Part shown: positions 35,167-44,846 of the stretch, in pieces
Numbering within the stretch: the stretch's first letter is position 1
Layout of the letters: each line of letters begins with the position of its first letter
Assembly (NCBI RefSeq): GCF_003060825.1
Contig: NZ_CP028922.1
Coordinates: 2,525,001 to 2,589,000 of the forward strand
Reading direction: 5' to 3'
Origin: Paenibacillus sp. CAA11
Lineage (GTDB): Bacteria > Bacillota > Bacilli > Paenibacillales > Paenibacillaceae
DNA length: 64,000 bases
The notes under the pieces: model-generated
The model's database searches: none
The model's input: only the letters and a program-made list of their open reading frames with translations
Told to the model about the DNA's origin: nothing
Made by a program: the position numbers and the translations under genes

Positions 35167-36438
35167 TCAGCGTTTGACCTCTTTCTCGCTTTTGCCCACC
35201 TTCAACTCGTATTTACTACGGTAACCGATCACTTTGTCATTGGTTCGGCTCAGCTCTTTCCAATCCTCACGGGCCCGATCCCACTGGGATAGGGTGAAGA
35301 ACTTGATCTCGGTCACAGTCTCTCCATTGTCAATCCGTACAAACTTCAAATACTGATCCTTCTCAGACTTAGTATCTACTGTTATATTACCGTTCAGCTC
35401 ACTCGGGAACGTGTAATAGAATCGTCCCTCTTGATCCATGTACTGCTGCATTACAAATTTCAATCCCTGTTTCTCATCATATTGGAAGTAGGAGAAGAAC
35501 CACGGAATATCATCGAAAGAAAATCCATCCCATCCTTGGGGCTTCTGCTGGATGCCAATTTCCAGAATGCCATCCCGGTTCACATCACCACTAGAAATTA
35601 TAAAGTCCTTCAGCGCCGCATCTTGAGAAAGCTTCTGAACAAGCTTTCCCTTCTCCATCACTACAAGAATAGAATAGGCGGAGTGCTGGGCCAAGGAAGC
35701 ATCTAGAATAATTCCCCGCTGCTTGCCTTCTGAGATTCTTCCGGACACCACATTATAGTAATCATTCACATTTGCATCCAGCTCAAGCTGGTCAAGCTGT
35801 ACAAATGAACCGTCCTTATACTGATATGTGGTTAGTGTTGAATATTCATTCTTCTGGAATGTAAGTATGGAGATATCCATCTGCCCATCCCCATTGAGGT
35901 CGTCAATGACATAGTGCGTATATGGCAGCACCAGCGCTTTCTCCACGGTCTTGTTATGGAAGGAATATATAGTCAGGCCTTGCTGCACCTGCTTATCCGA
36001 ATTTGAATAGCCAACGACAATTTCCGTCTTTCCGTCATTCTTCAAATCACGCAGATCAACCGACTCAAGAACCTGGCCTTCAACATCGAAATTAGTAACG
36101 GCTGTCCATGTATCTCCTTCGGTCGTGAAAATAACACCGTGAATACGAACCGCATCATCCGGGGTTTCGTAAAAAACAACAGCCTCGGACTTCCCATCAT
36201 TATCCAAGTCCCTGACACGGATTGAGCTTGCATCGCCCAGCTCACGGGGCTTGATGATCGAACCGCCGTTAGGAAGCCGGCTTAAGTAAGCGTTGACTAC
36301 ACTCTTCAGCGATTCTTTATCTGATGATAGTAATGGTGGTGATATCAGCTGCTTTGGATCCTGAATAAAAGTACAGCCGCTGAGCAATACAATCGTAAAA
36401 CAGGAGGTGACCATAAGCAGCCGTTTTAAGCTTTTCAA
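35167..36438 (-). CDS. FG-GAP/VCBS-like repeat lipoprotein
   Basis: A 423-residue lipoprotein from TTG 36438 (AGAGGGG 7 bases before), with lipobox VLLSGCTF (Cys22). At least four calcium-loop motifs recur: DLDNDGKSE (~77), DLKNDGKTE (~131), DLNGDGQMD (~180) and DVNRDGILE (~280). These D-x-D/N-x-D-G loops are those of FG-GAP/VCBS beta-propellers. It is anchored outside the membrane next to a two-component system, so it may act as an accessory sensor. The frame extends upstream into the ABC ATPase gene, but no good start is there. Function is unknown. Confidence 0.8.
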   Translation of the reverse strand: MKSLKRLLMVTSCFTIVLLSGCTFIQDPKQLISPPLLSSDKESLKSVVNAYLSRLPNGGSIIKPRELGDASSIRVRDLDNDGKSEAVVFYETPDDAVRIHGVIFTTEGDTWTAVTNFDVEGQVLESVDLRDLKNDGKTEIVVGYSNSDKQVQQGLTIYSFHNKTVEKALVLPYTHYVIDDLNGDGQMDISILTFQKNEYSTLTTYQYKDGSFVQLDQLELDANVNDYYNVVSGRISEGKQRGIILDASLAQHSAYSILVVMEKGKLVQKLSQDAALKDFIISSGDVNRDGILEIGIQQKPQGWDGFSFDDIPWFFSYFQYDEKQGLKFVMQQYMDQEGRFYYTFPSELNGNITVDTKSEKDQYLKFVRIDNGETVTEIKFFTLSQWDRAREDWKELSRTNDKVIGYRSKYELKVGKSEKEVKR

Positions 36439-36458
36439 GTACAGCCCCTCTTTTCGTC

Positions 36459-37184
36459 TTAAATGGAATTCTTCTCGGCACTTGTCAGTCTTCTTCCTGT
36501 AATGTCCCACAATAACCGCCCTTCTTTGATTCCCCACAATCTTGTGCACCAGCGTTCTGCCAAGTCAACCGGAAGCACGGTAATTACAGTCTTCCCCTTG
36601 TTCTGACAAAGCGATTTCAGCTCGGACAGCACTTTATCTGCAGTCTGCGGGTCCAGGCCGACTACCGGTTCATCTGCGGCAAGAACGTTTGCTCCGTGCA
36701 CCAGCGCCCGGCTAATCGCTACGCGCTGCTTCTCGCCACCGCTAAGCTTCCCCGCAGGCAGCTTGGCTTTATCCAGCAAGCCAAACCGCTCCAGCTCATC
36801 CATAGCCCCCATGTAATCATCGGAGCGAACCATCCCCGTCAGTCTACGCCACCAAGGCGTTTGTCCCTTTTGACCGATCAGTACATTCTTAAGTGCTGTC
36901 TTCTCTCCATACAACTCGGGATTCTGCTCTAAATAAGCAAACTGGGATCTATATTTCATAGAGGCTCGCCCGCCTCCATTAATGATAATCTGCTCATCCA
37001 TCTTAAACGTACCGCTTGTCCAGCTCTCACGCAGTGAGAGGCACCGAAGCAGCATACTTTTGCCGCCACCGCTTGGCCCCACTACGCCAACAAATTCACC
37101 CTGCTCAAATTCAAGATGAATATCCTTCAGTACCGTCTTCTTATCCTCTGGCAATGTAAGACTCAGATCTTTAATGATGAACAT
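36459..37184 (-). CDS. Lone ABC transporter ATP-binding protein (PhnC/MetN-like)
   Basis: The 241-residue ATPase has Walker A GPSGGGKS (36-43), Q-loop region QFAYLEQNPELYGE, signature LSGGEKQR, Walker B VLAADEPVVGLDP and a D-loop. The usual switch-histidine region reads VITVLPVDLAERW, with no histidine, so hydrolysis may be altered. No permease or binding-protein gene is adjacent. It heads the unit ATPase - FG-GAP lipoprotein - response regulator - kinase - GNAT, with a 20-base gap to the next gene. It may energise an outside permease or act in sensing. Confidence 0.85.
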   Translation of the reverse strand: MFIIKDLSLTLPEDKKTVLKDIHLEFEQGEFVGVVGPSGGGKSMLLRCLSLRESWTSGTFKMDEQIIINGGGRASMKYRSQFAYLEQNPELYGEKTALKNVLIGQKGQTPWWRRLTGMVRSDDYMGAMDELERFGLLDKAKLPAGKLSGGEKQRVAISRALVHGANVLAADEPVVGLDPQTADKVLSELKSLCQNKGKTVITVLPVDLAERWCTRLWGIKEGRLLWDITGRRLTSAEKNSI

Positions 37185-37264
37185 AGCTAATCTCCTTCTC
37201 TCCCGCCATCTCTACTCTTTAGTGTAGGGTAAAAAGTGCATAAAATCCATGCGAACAATCGTTC

Positions 37265-38449
37265 TTATTCTTGGCTAGCTGACTTCCTTCTTGAGAGAAA
37301 ACCGGATGCGGCGAAAAGCGCATAAGAAGCTCCCATAAAGATGAACAAGCTGCTCGCTGCCCCAAGTTCCATCGCGGCTCCGCTCAAATTAGGACCGACA
37401 ATGGAGCCTATGCTGAAATGGAACGAAGCAATTACATTTGCCGCTGGAAGCAATCCCTTCGGAAGAATATCTGCCGCATAGGCAAGTCCCAGGGAGAAAA
37501 ACGAACCGACCAGCCCGCCGGCTACCATAAAGACGGCCAGTAAGGCCCCCATATGGGTACCGCACAAAGGCACTATAAGAAACAGAATTCCACCAAGCAT
37601 CCCGGCAGCCATGAGCACTTTCTTCCGGCCAATCCGGTCACTCAGCAGTCCCAGTGGAAGCTGGAGAATGAGCCCCCCAACGCCAAAGAACGGCAAGAGG
37701 GTCGAAATTTCACTCGGACTAAGACCGATCCGAAGTCCATAGATTGGAAAGCTGCCGTTCATTCCGGCCTCTAAATAACCATATAAAAGTGCCGGAATAA
37801 GCGCAAACCAGGCCATACGGTAAATCGCCATATATTTTCTATGACCCTGCTCAGCTCCAGGTTGCTGCTTCTCCGGAAACGCCGCCCGCAATTTGAAGCA
37901 GACAATGAGAAGCATAATCAGGATGAAAATCGCTAATAATGCAAAAGGAGCCATATGTCCAAAATGAAGGAGCTTAATGCCTAGCGGGCCTGCGCTGAAG
38001 CCTAGCCCATAGAACATGCCATAGAGTGAGATAATTTTTCCCCGCTGGGCAGGCGGGGTAACCAGCAGCAGCCACAGCTGTGCGGCAAAGTTAATTGCAC
38101 TGTCACCTATACCTACAATCAACCGCAGAATAAACCAAAGACTTAGATTCGTAAACAATGGGAAAAGAGGAAGCGCTACCGTCACCATCACCAAACCGAC
38201 AATTAACAGCTTTTTAAAGCCCATTCGATCCAGCAGCCGCTCGGCCACCAGCGACATGGCGAAGGAGCCGATATAGAGAGCCGTTGCATGCAGGCCATTG
38301 ACCGATGAGGATATCCCCCTCTCCTCCATAAATATAGATAAAACCGGAAGTAACAGCCCTTGGCTAAGCCCTGCCACCACCACAATAGAGATAAGAATAA
38401 ACACAGGAGCCTTGGCGCTTTTTGTAAGCGAAGATGTAATTGACAACAT
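37265..38449 (-). CDS. Major facilitator superfamily transporter
   Basis: The 394-residue protein has twelve predicted hydrophobic spans in two halves. The MFS motif A loops are present after TM2 (AERLLDRMGFKKL) and after TM8 (GLLSDRIGRKKVL). The best matches in character are drug/solute efflux members. It lies 80 bases upstream of the ABC ATPase gene on the same strand and could be co-transcribed. It is divergent from an ArsR-like regulator. Substrate is unknown. Confidence 0.9.
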   Translation of the reverse strand: MLSITSSLTKSAKAPVFILISIVVVAGLSQGLLLPVLSIFMEERGISSSVNGLHATALYIGSFAMSLVAERLLDRMGFKKLLIVGLVMVTVALPLFPLFTNLSLWFILRLIVGIGDSAINFAAQLWLLLVTPPAQRGKIISLYGMFYGLGFSAGPLGIKLLHFGHMAPFALLAIFILIMLLIVCFKLRAAFPEKQQPGAEQGHRKYMAIYRMAWFALIPALLYGYLEAGMNGSFPIYGLRIGLSPSEISTLLPFFGVGGLILQLPLGLLSDRIGRKKVLMAAGMLGGILFLIVPLCGTHMGALLAVFMVAGGLVGSFFSLGLAYAADILPKGLLPAANVIASFHFSIGSIVGPNLSGAAMELGAASSLFIFMGASYALFAASGFLSRRKSASQE

Positions 38450-38591
38450 AATTCCTCCAAATCTTCCATACCAAAATAGATGCTACCAGAATGTGATATG
38501 CTCAAACTAAGACATTATAGTGGACAACAGAGCTTCCTACAAGCCATAATGGAAAAAGAATGCAGTGCTTTTTTAGGAGGTTAACTCTTAT

Positions 38592-39509
38592 ATGTCCTTT
38601 AAATTGAACATAGATGCTTCACCGATTTACGAGCTTCTCAGCAGCTTCATGATTTACACCACCAGACGCTGGATTGCTAATCTGGATCTCACTTCAGCAT
38701 GGATTGACGACATCGAAGCCCTGCTTGAGCCTGGTGAGCTTGAAGTTCTTCAACCTGCGGCCCAGTGGCCATTCAGCGATTACGATATTCTCTTCGCATG
38801 GGCCATCCATAGACAAGCCGGGGTTTCTGTTGAAAAATTTTTGGATGACTTGGAGCATACTCCAGCCGCTGAGCTGACTGAGCGGATCTCTACCTTGCTC
38901 CCAAGCTTGACTGCAAAAGAGGCGGAAATGATCCGCTCCCGTTATTTGCCTCTGCTTCGCCTATGGCATACCCGCTATTTTTCCGGCATAGCCCGCGAGA
39001 TGGAGACGGCTCTTCTTGAAGATGCCGAGGACAAGCGTTCGCTCCTGTCCAAGATGGAGCCTTCAGCCTTTATAGAGTATGCTACAGGCGGGCTCGTTAT
39101 GGATGCCAAACTGCACATGAAAGAGGTCATTTTGCTCCCGACAGTTCATTTTAAGCCGCTGAACACTTACTGCTTCTATAACGAACTGTTGTGCATTCAA
39201 TACCCGCTCGATGAATCTGAACCCAGTGGCAAGGAACCTCCAAGCATCCTGCTTAGACTCACCCAGGCGCTTGCCTCATCAGAAAGACTGCGCCTGCTGC
39301 GCATTGTCGCGGAAGGCCCTAAAACCTTGGACGAAATTCAGGCCGCCGCTTATATGCCTGAAGAGCTTGTCCGGCAGCATCTGATGCAGCTGCGTTCCGC
39401 GGGACTCCTGCGCATTCATCTGGAGGGACCGGACAGCGAACGAATCGGCATACGCCGCGATGGGGCCGCCGAGCTGCAAATTTTCTTGGAAACCTATATT
39501 GGTTTGTAA
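38592..39509 (+). CDS. ArsR-like winged-helix regulator with N-terminal sensor domain
   Basis: A 305-residue protein. The N-terminal ~210 residues form an alpha-rich domain of unknown ligand. The C-terminal ~215-300 resembles an ArsR winged helix (ALASSERLRLLRIVAEGPKTLDEI...MPEELVRQHLMQLRSAGLLRI). AGGAGG lies 11 bases before the ATG. It is divergent from the MFS gene, which it might regulate, and 49 bases upstream of a HAD hydrolase gene on the same strand. Confidence 0.8.
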   Translation: MSFKLNIDASPIYELLSSFMIYTTRRWIANLDLTSAWIDDIEALLEPGELEVLQPAAQWPFSDYDILFAWAIHRQAGVSVEKFLDDLEHTPAAELTERISTLLPSLTAKEAEMIRSRYLPLLRLWHTRYFSGIAREMETALLEDAEDKRSLLSKMEPSAFIEYATGGLVMDAKLHMKEVILLPTVHFKPLNTYCFYNELLCIQYPLDESEPSGKEPPSILLRLTQALASSERLRLLRIVAEGPKTLDEIQAAAYMPEELVRQHLMQLRSAGLLRIHLEGPDSERIGIRRDGAAELQIFLETYIGL

Positions 39510-39558
39510 TTGAAACCGTGCAAAGTGGAAAGGCAAACTGAAGGAGTGAACACCCGTT

Positions 39559-40326
39559 TTGAAAACAACAGGATTAAAACAACAAATTATTTTTGATATG
39601 GATGATACGCTTGTGTACTGCAACAAATATTTCGATCAGGTGCTTGCAGAATTCGCAAACCAACTGCAGGAATGGTTTGGCGCCGAGCGGCTATCCGAAC
39701 AAGACATACGCTCCAAGCAAATCGAAATCGACGTAGCCGGCGTTCATCAAATCGGCTTTACCAGCTCTCATTTTCCTCAATCCTTGGTCGATACGTACCG
39801 TTATTTTTCACATGCACTGAACCGCCCGGCAAACGATCTCGAAGAGCTTAGGCTCACCAAGCTAGGCTTAAGCGTCTATGAACAGAAGGTGGAGCCTTAC
39901 CCCGGAATGGTAGAAACCCTGGAAATTCTAAGCCATCAAGGGCATGAGCTGTTCTTATACACCGGAGGTGAGAACGAAATCCAGCAACGCAAGATCGATC
40001 AGATGAAACTGAGCGCATATTTCAAAGACCGGATTTATATCCGGAGGCATAAGAATGTTCAGGCGCTGGAGGAGATTTTAGGTTTCCATTCTTTTGACCG
40101 CAATGTAACTTGGATGATCGGCAACAGCCTGCGCACTGACATTGAGCCTGCCCTACAGGCAGGCATCAACACCATATATATTAAGCGTCCCGATGAATGG
40201 GTCTACAATATGATCGAACTCAAGAACAACCCGGATGCAGTTATGTACACTGTCTCTTCCCTGGAAGAAGTTCCGGGGATTATTGCAGAGCATATGTCTC
40301 TTAAAGCTTTCAAACGGACCCTCTGA
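39559..40326 (+). CDS. HAD-superfamily hydrolase
   Basis: This 255-residue phosphatase-like HAD protein has motif I IIFDMDDTLVY (nucleophile Asp and general acid Asp), motif II LFLYTGG, motif III lysine in the KNVQALEEIL region and motif IV MIGNSLRTDIEPALQAG. An alpha-helical cap lies between motifs I and II. TTG 39559 is the start with AAGGAG 12 bases upstream. Likely co-transcribed with the preceding regulator, and ended by a strong terminator. Substrate is unknown. Confidence 0.88.
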   Translation: MKTTGLKQQIIFDMDDTLVYCNKYFDQVLAEFANQLQEWFGAERLSEQDIRSKQIEIDVAGVHQIGFTSSHFPQSLVDTYRYFSHALNRPANDLEELRLTKLGLSVYEQKVEPYPGMVETLEILSHQGHELFLYTGGENEIQQRKIDQMKLSAYFKDRIYIRRHKNVQALEEILGFHSFDRNVTWMIGNSLRTDIEPALQAGINTIYIKRPDEWVYNMIELKNNPDAVMYTVSSLEEVPGIIAEHMSLKAFKRTL

Positions 40327-40343
40327 GGGTCCGTTTGTGTTTT
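40312..40343 (+). terminator. Terminator of the HAD gene
   Basis: AAACGGACCCTC / GAGGGTCCGTTT with a minimal loop and GTGTTTTTTT. The 5' arm overlaps the last codons of the gene. Confidence 0.92.
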
Positions 40344-40355
40344 TTTGTGCAACAT

Positions 40356-42614
40356 TTAACTTCGTTCGAGAGCGAGCTTCCCACTGGCCTTATCCGTCAA
40401 AATAATCCGGGCCTTATAATCACCGGAGGCCGAATCTTTGAAGGTGAGCAGCTGGGTGTTACCCTTTGTCAGCAAAGCCGTCAGCATCGTCTCAGTAATC
40501 CGCTTGCCAGCGAATTCCTTCCAGATCACAAAACCGCAGCCCTGCTTAAAATGAGTGCAGCCATATCCCTTCTTCCCTTCAATCATCTGCCCCCCGCAGC
40601 CTTCTCTTGGACAGGACCCTAACAACTTACGTTCGGAAGAAGATGAAGAGTTCCTCCCTGCGGTATTACGGGGCATAGATTTCTGTTCTCCTTCTGAACG
40701 CTGTCTTCCCGCACTGCTCCTGGCCCTGCCGCGCCCGGATGGCTTCTCCTTGGCAGAGGCTTCAAATAGGGAAGCATCCGCCTTCGGCTGGGTGCGAACC
40801 TTCTCGATAATGGAAACGGTGAACCTCTTCACATTCTCCATGAATTTATCGCCGCCCGCTTCCCCTTTCGAGATCTGGTACAACCTGCGTTCCCACTGGC
40901 CCGTCATTTCCGGCGAGGTTAGCAGTTCAACACCGGCATGCCGAATCAGCTCGATCGCAGCTCTCCCCTTCGTCGTAACGGTAATCTTCTTACCCTGCAT
41001 AGAGATGTAGCCGACCTTCTTCAGGCGCTCAATCGTAGCTGCTCGGGTGGCAGGTGTACCTAATCCCGCATCCTTCATTACCTCACGCAGCTCCTCATTT
41101 TCCAGCTGCTTGCCGGCACTTTCCATAGCTTTGAGCAGCGTGCCTTCCGTATAAGCTTTAGGAGGCTTGGTCGCCTTCTCTTTCGCTTCCGCTGCCGTAC
41201 ATTTTACCGGAAGATTTCGCTCCAGCGAGAAAGGATCGCTAACCAGCTCTTCGTCCTCCTCGTCGTCCTTCTTCCTGCCCCGACTTCCGGATTTGGCTCC
41301 GCCTGAAGTCTCCTCTGTACTCTGACATACCTTCCAGCCCAGAGACAGGAGCTCCTTAACATTCGTCTTGAACCGCTCCTTCTCCACTTCGGTCATGACG
41401 GTATGCTGCTTGTATTCTGCTGGCGGATAGAAGTGCGATAGGAATCTTCGGATGACAAGGTCATATAAATTTTGCTCATCCTTGCTCAGGGTGCCCGGCC
41501 GCTTCAGCGTGGGCAGGATCGCATGGTGGTCTTCCACACGCTCAGGGTTACAAACAGACTTATTCCCTTTATGCACCCTGCGTGAATCGGCGCCATTAGC
41601 CAAATCCCGATAATCGGTAGATTTCAGCATATGGAGCGCCTTCTGCATGCCGTCGATATTTTGCTCGGTAACATAGTTGGAGTTCGTCCGGGGATATGAG
41701 ATGACCTTATGCTTCTCATACAAAGCTTGAGCAAGATCCAAGGTCTTCTTGGCGGAGTAGCCGTACTTGGCGTTAGCCTCCCGCTGAAGCAAGGTTAAGT
41801 CATACAGTTTAAAAGGATATTCCTTCGTTTCTTTCACTTCATACTCTACAATCCGTCCTTCTTGACCGTTAACCTTGTCCGCTATAGCTGCAGCTTTCTG
41901 CGGATCAGTTAATCGGTCACCCTGCCAGGTTCCGCTGTACTTCCGGTCATTCTGGTTAAATGCCGCCTTTACCTCATAGAAGGTCTGAGATTCAAAGGAC
42001 TCTATCTCCTTCTGACGGTCGTAAATGAGCGCCAGCACGGGAGTCTGAACTCGTCCTACGGACAGCAGCTCCCGGTGCTTGGTCGTAAACGCTCTGGACG
42101 CATTCATCCCAATCAGCCAATCCGCCTCACTGCGGGCACGTGCAGCGAGCGTCAAATTGTCAAACTCCCGGCTGTCTCTTAGACTTTCAAATCCCTTGGC
42201 AATACTCTCCGCCGTCAGATCTGATATCCACAGCCGGCGAACCGGCTGCGTTAACTTTAACTGCTGCTGAATGAGTGCAAAAATATACTGCCCCTCCCGC
42301 CCGGCATCACAGGCATTAACGATCTTGTCACACCGTTTGGACAGCTCTCCAATCGTCTTTAGCTGGTCCTTTGTCTTAGGATTGGGAACGATCTTAAAGC
42401 TCTCAGGCAGAATTGGCAGGTCTGAGAAATTCCATCTCTTATATTTCGGATCATATGCATCTGGCTCAGCCAATCCGAGCAAATGGCCAATCGCCCAGGT
42501 GATGATATAATTCTCACCCTCTAAATAGGAACGGTTATTCTTCGCCCGCGGTTCAATCACAGCGCTAATCGTCCGGCCCATATCTGGCTTCTCGGCAATA
42601 ACGAGCGTTTTCAA
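40356..42614 (-). CDS. topB: DNA topoisomerase III
   Basis: The 752-residue type IA topoisomerase decatenates single-strand-containing DNA. It has a Toprim domain 1-135, catalytic Tyr307 (VISYPRTNSNYV) and GLGTPATRAATIERL in domain IV. A charged Ser/Arg/Gly-rich tail is followed by a Cys4 zinc-ribbon-like element (LGSCPREGCGG...YGCTHFKQGCGF). The Toprim metal motif reads DAGREGQ (103-109): the second aspartate is Gly and the last Glu is Gln compared with DxDREGE. TTG 42614 has GAGGGG 8 bases before. A perfect 17-bp hairpin precedes the ribosome site. Confidence 0.94.
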   Translation of the reverse strand: MKTLVIAEKPDMGRTISAVIEPRAKNNRSYLEGENYIITWAIGHLLGLAEPDAYDPKYKRWNFSDLPILPESFKIVPNPKTKDQLKTIGELSKRCDKIVNACDAGREGQYIFALIQQQLKLTQPVRRLWISDLTAESIAKGFESLRDSREFDNLTLAARARSEADWLIGMNASRAFTTKHRELLSVGRVQTPVLALIYDRQKEIESFESQTFYEVKAAFNQNDRKYSGTWQGDRLTDPQKAAAIADKVNGQEGRIVEYEVKETKEYPFKLYDLTLLQREANAKYGYSAKKTLDLAQALYEKHKVISYPRTNSNYVTEQNIDGMQKALHMLKSTDYRDLANGADSRRVHKGNKSVCNPERVEDHHAILPTLKRPGTLSKDEQNLYDLVIRRFLSHFYPPAEYKQHTVMTEVEKERFKTNVKELLSLGWKVCQSTEETSGGAKSGSRGRKKDDEEDEELVSDPFSLERNLPVKCTAAEAKEKATKPPKAYTEGTLLKAMESAGKQLENEELREVMKDAGLGTPATRAATIERLKKVGYISMQGKKITVTTKGRAAIELIRHAGVELLTSPEMTGQWERRLYQISKGEAGGDKFMENVKRFTVSIIEKVRTQPKADASLFEASAKEKPSGRGRARSSAGRQRSEGEQKSMPRNTAGRNSSSSSERKLLGSCPREGCGGQMIEGKKGYGCTHFKQGCGFVIWKEFAGKRITETMLTALLTKGNTQLLTFKDSASGDYKARIILTDKASGKLALERS

Positions 42615-42641
42615 ACAAACTTCCCCTCTTTCGCTTGTCCA

Positions 42642-42683
42642 CAGAAGAGGACTTTCGCCAACAAGCGCGAAAGTCCTCTTCTG
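42642..42683. terminator. 17-bp perfect hairpin upstream of topB
   Basis: CAGAAGAGGACTTTCGC pairs fully with its complement around an 8-base loop. No T run follows on the minus strand, so termination efficiency is doubtful; it may separate the small upstream gene from topB or shape the topB leader. Confidence 0.55.
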
Positions 42684-42771
42684 CCATGCTTATAACACTA
42701 CTATATCACAATTCTGCCGAACCCGGCTAAACCTTAGGAGGCCTCATTTTGACCATTCACTACTCTAAGGC

Positions 42772-43011
42772 CTACTCTTCTTTTCTAAACTCTATGTAGT
42801 CTACCTTCTGCAAATTAACAACAAACAGCTTATTCTCACCTGTAGTCGTTTTGAAGGCACCGGGTTCCCCTGCTTTAAAGGCCTCGTAAAACACCTCTGA
42901 GAACTCCTCGATCGTCTCATCAATCTCGGCTTCCGTCATTCTGAACTCCTGCTTGATCTCTACCTCTTTCTTACCGCCCCCGGTAAAGTAAAAATCAAAA
43001 AATAGTCTCAT
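42772..43011 (-). CDS. Small hypothetical protein
   Basis: A 79-residue acidic protein with an excellent ribosome site (GGAGGAGG before ATG). It has no signal peptide. The sequence MRLFFDFYFTGGGKKEVEIKQEFRM suggests a beta strand pair, followed by an acidic helix (TEAEIDETIEEFSEVFYEAF) and a final strand (KLFVVNLQKVDYIEF). I do not recognise the family. It is the only gene between gltD and topB, transcribed in the same direction. Confidence 0.7.
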   Translation of the reverse strand: MRLFFDFYFTGGGKKEVEIKQEFRMTEAEIDETIEEFSEVFYEAFKAGEPGAFKTTTGENKLFVVNLQKVDYIEFRKEE

Positions 43012-43147
43012 ATCACGACCTCCTCCTCCATTAGACTTTGAATGATTCTTCTATATAGATTGATCTAAAGTTTTACATTGACCTTTCTATTTATATTAAT
43101 ACGGCCCTATAACATTCATCGCTTTAGTTCATTCTATATAACTAACA

Positions 43148-43209
43148 AAGCTTGTGCCCCCTCCCAGCAGCTGCCTTCATGACGTCTGGTATGGAAAAAG
43201 CACAAGCTT
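43148..43209 (-). terminator. Possible gltD terminator with long loop
   Basis: AAGCTTGTGC / GCACAAGCTT arms are perfect but separated by 42 bases; the minus strand continues TTTGTTAG. The rest of 43012-43147 is AT-rich and holds the promoter region of the small gene. Confidence 0.5.
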
Positions 43210-43236
43210 AGTAATCATATGAAAAATTAATAGGAC

Positions 43237-44724
43237 TTAGACCAAAACCGTAGCGCCTGTCAAAAATTTGTCAACCTCACGAGCGGCTTCGCGTCCCTCG
43301 TGAATTGCCCAAACTACAAGACTCTGGCCGCGGCGCATATCTCCAGCTGCGAACACTTTGTCCACGCTGGTCTTAAATTTACCGTATCCCGCTTTCACAT
43401 TGGTCCGGCGATCCGTTGCAAGACCCAGCTGTTCCACCAAAGTTTGCTCCGGTCCGTCAAAACCAATGGCGATCAGCGCTAGCTGAGCTGGGAAAACCCG
43501 TTCAGTCCCTGGGACAGGCTGATAAATCTTGCGTCCGGTCTCATCAACGGTACGCTGAATTTGAATGGTATGCAGCTCCTTGAGATTGCCATTCTCATCC
43601 CCAACAAATTTAGTAGTCATAATAGAGAACTCACGCGGATCTTCACCATAAAGTGCTTTGGCCTCTTCCTGCGCATAATCCAATGTGTACACGTTCGGGA
43701 ATTGCGGCCAAGGATTCTGAACCTGGTCCCGCTCGAGTGGAGCCTTGGCATGTGTACCGAACTGGGTAACACTGCGGCAGCCATGGCGAAGCGCTGTAGC
43801 TACACAGTCTGAACCAGTGTCTCCGCCTCCGATCACAATGACATCTTTGTCCTTGGCAGACAAGTAGCTGCCATCTTCCAGACCGCTGTCAAGGTAACTC
43901 TTAATCGTGCCGTTCAGATAAGGCATTGCATACTGCACCCCGTTCAAGTCACTGCCTTCAATATTGAATTCACGCGGTTTGGTTGCGCCTCCGCACAGTA
44001 CAACCGCATCAAATTCATCCACCAGCTGCTTCGCAGGTATATCTTTGCCGATCTCCGTATTTGTGATGAACTTAACTCCTTCAGCAGCCAGCAAACCTAC
44101 TCTGCGCTGAACTACAGCCTTGTCAAGCTTCATCGTAGGGATACCGTAAGTAAGCAGTCCGCCAATCCGGTCCGCTCTCTCATAGACGGTTACCTCGTGA
44201 CCAGCTTTATTCAGCTGTGCTGCACAGGCGAGACCAGCAGGTCCAGAGCCGACCACGGCCACTCTTCGGCCCGTCCGTTTCTCAGGCGGGTTAGGCACGA
44301 CCCATCCCTCTTCGAATCCTTTATCAATAATCGCTTGTTCAATTGTCTTAATCGTAACAGGCTGTCCAATCAAGCCTACTGTACATGAGCCCTCGCAAGG
44401 CGCCGGACAGACACGTCCAGTAAATTCCGGAAAGTTGTTCGTCTTATGCAGACGATCAAGCGCTTCCTTCCACTGATTACGGTAAACTAGATTATTCCAC
44501 TCTGGAATCAGATTGTGTACAGGACATCCCGAGGTTCCTCCCGTCATATCCATGCCTGTATGGCAATAAGGGGTACCGCAATCCATACAACGGGCTCCCT
44601 GCGTACGCAGTTCTTCTTCCGACATATGTTTGTGGAATTCTTCCCAGTCTTTAATCCGTTCCAATGGACTCCGATCTGCTGGCAGCTGGCGCTTGTATTC
44701 CATAAAACCCGTTGGTGTAGACAT
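43237..44724 (-). CDS. gltD: Glutamate synthase small subunit (GltD-type)
   Basis: The 495-residue flavoprotein provides NADPH electrons to glutamate synthase. The N-terminal iron-sulfur part has CMDCGTPYC and [12 protein letters not shown] binding is in [22 protein letters not shown] binding in [15 protein letters not shown], and the C-terminal FAD contact is [18 protein letters not shown]. Length matches GltD. No gltB lies next to it, although bacterial gltB and gltD are usually adjacent; gltB must be elsewhere, or this works with another partner. Confidence 0.92.
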   Translation of the reverse strand: MSTPTGFMEYKRQLPADRSPLERIKDWEEFHKHMSEEELRTQGARCMDCGTPYCHTGMDMTGGTSGCPVHNLIPEWNNLVYRNQWKEALDRLHKTNNFPEFTGRVCPAPCEGSCTVGLIGQPVTIKTIEQAIIDKGFEEGWVVPNPPEKRTGRRVAVVGSGPAGLACAAQLNKAGHEVTVYERADRIGGLLTYGIPTMKLDKAVVQRRVGLLAAEGVKFITNTEIGKDIPAKQLVDEFDAVVLCGGATKPREFNIEGSDLNGVQYAMPYLNGTIKSYLDSGLEDGSYLSAKDKDVIVIGGGDTGSDCVATALRHGCRSVTQFGTHAKAPLERDQVQNPWPQFPNVYTLDYAQEEAKALYGEDPREFSIMTTKFVGDENGNLKELHTIQIQRTVDETGRKIYQPVPGTERVFPAQLALIAIGFDGPEQTLVEQLGLATDRRTNVKAGYGKFKTSVDKVFAAGDMRRGQSLVVWAIHEGREAAREVDKFLTGATVLV

Positions 44725-44846
44725 TTACTTTCCCCCATCTCTCTTGCTTGTTTACTGATCTGGTGTCGATGTTTCAAATAGTTTAGCACCTGCGAAGAGC
44801 TTAGTTTAATGGACTATTCCATTAAATATTTGCACTATTATACATA

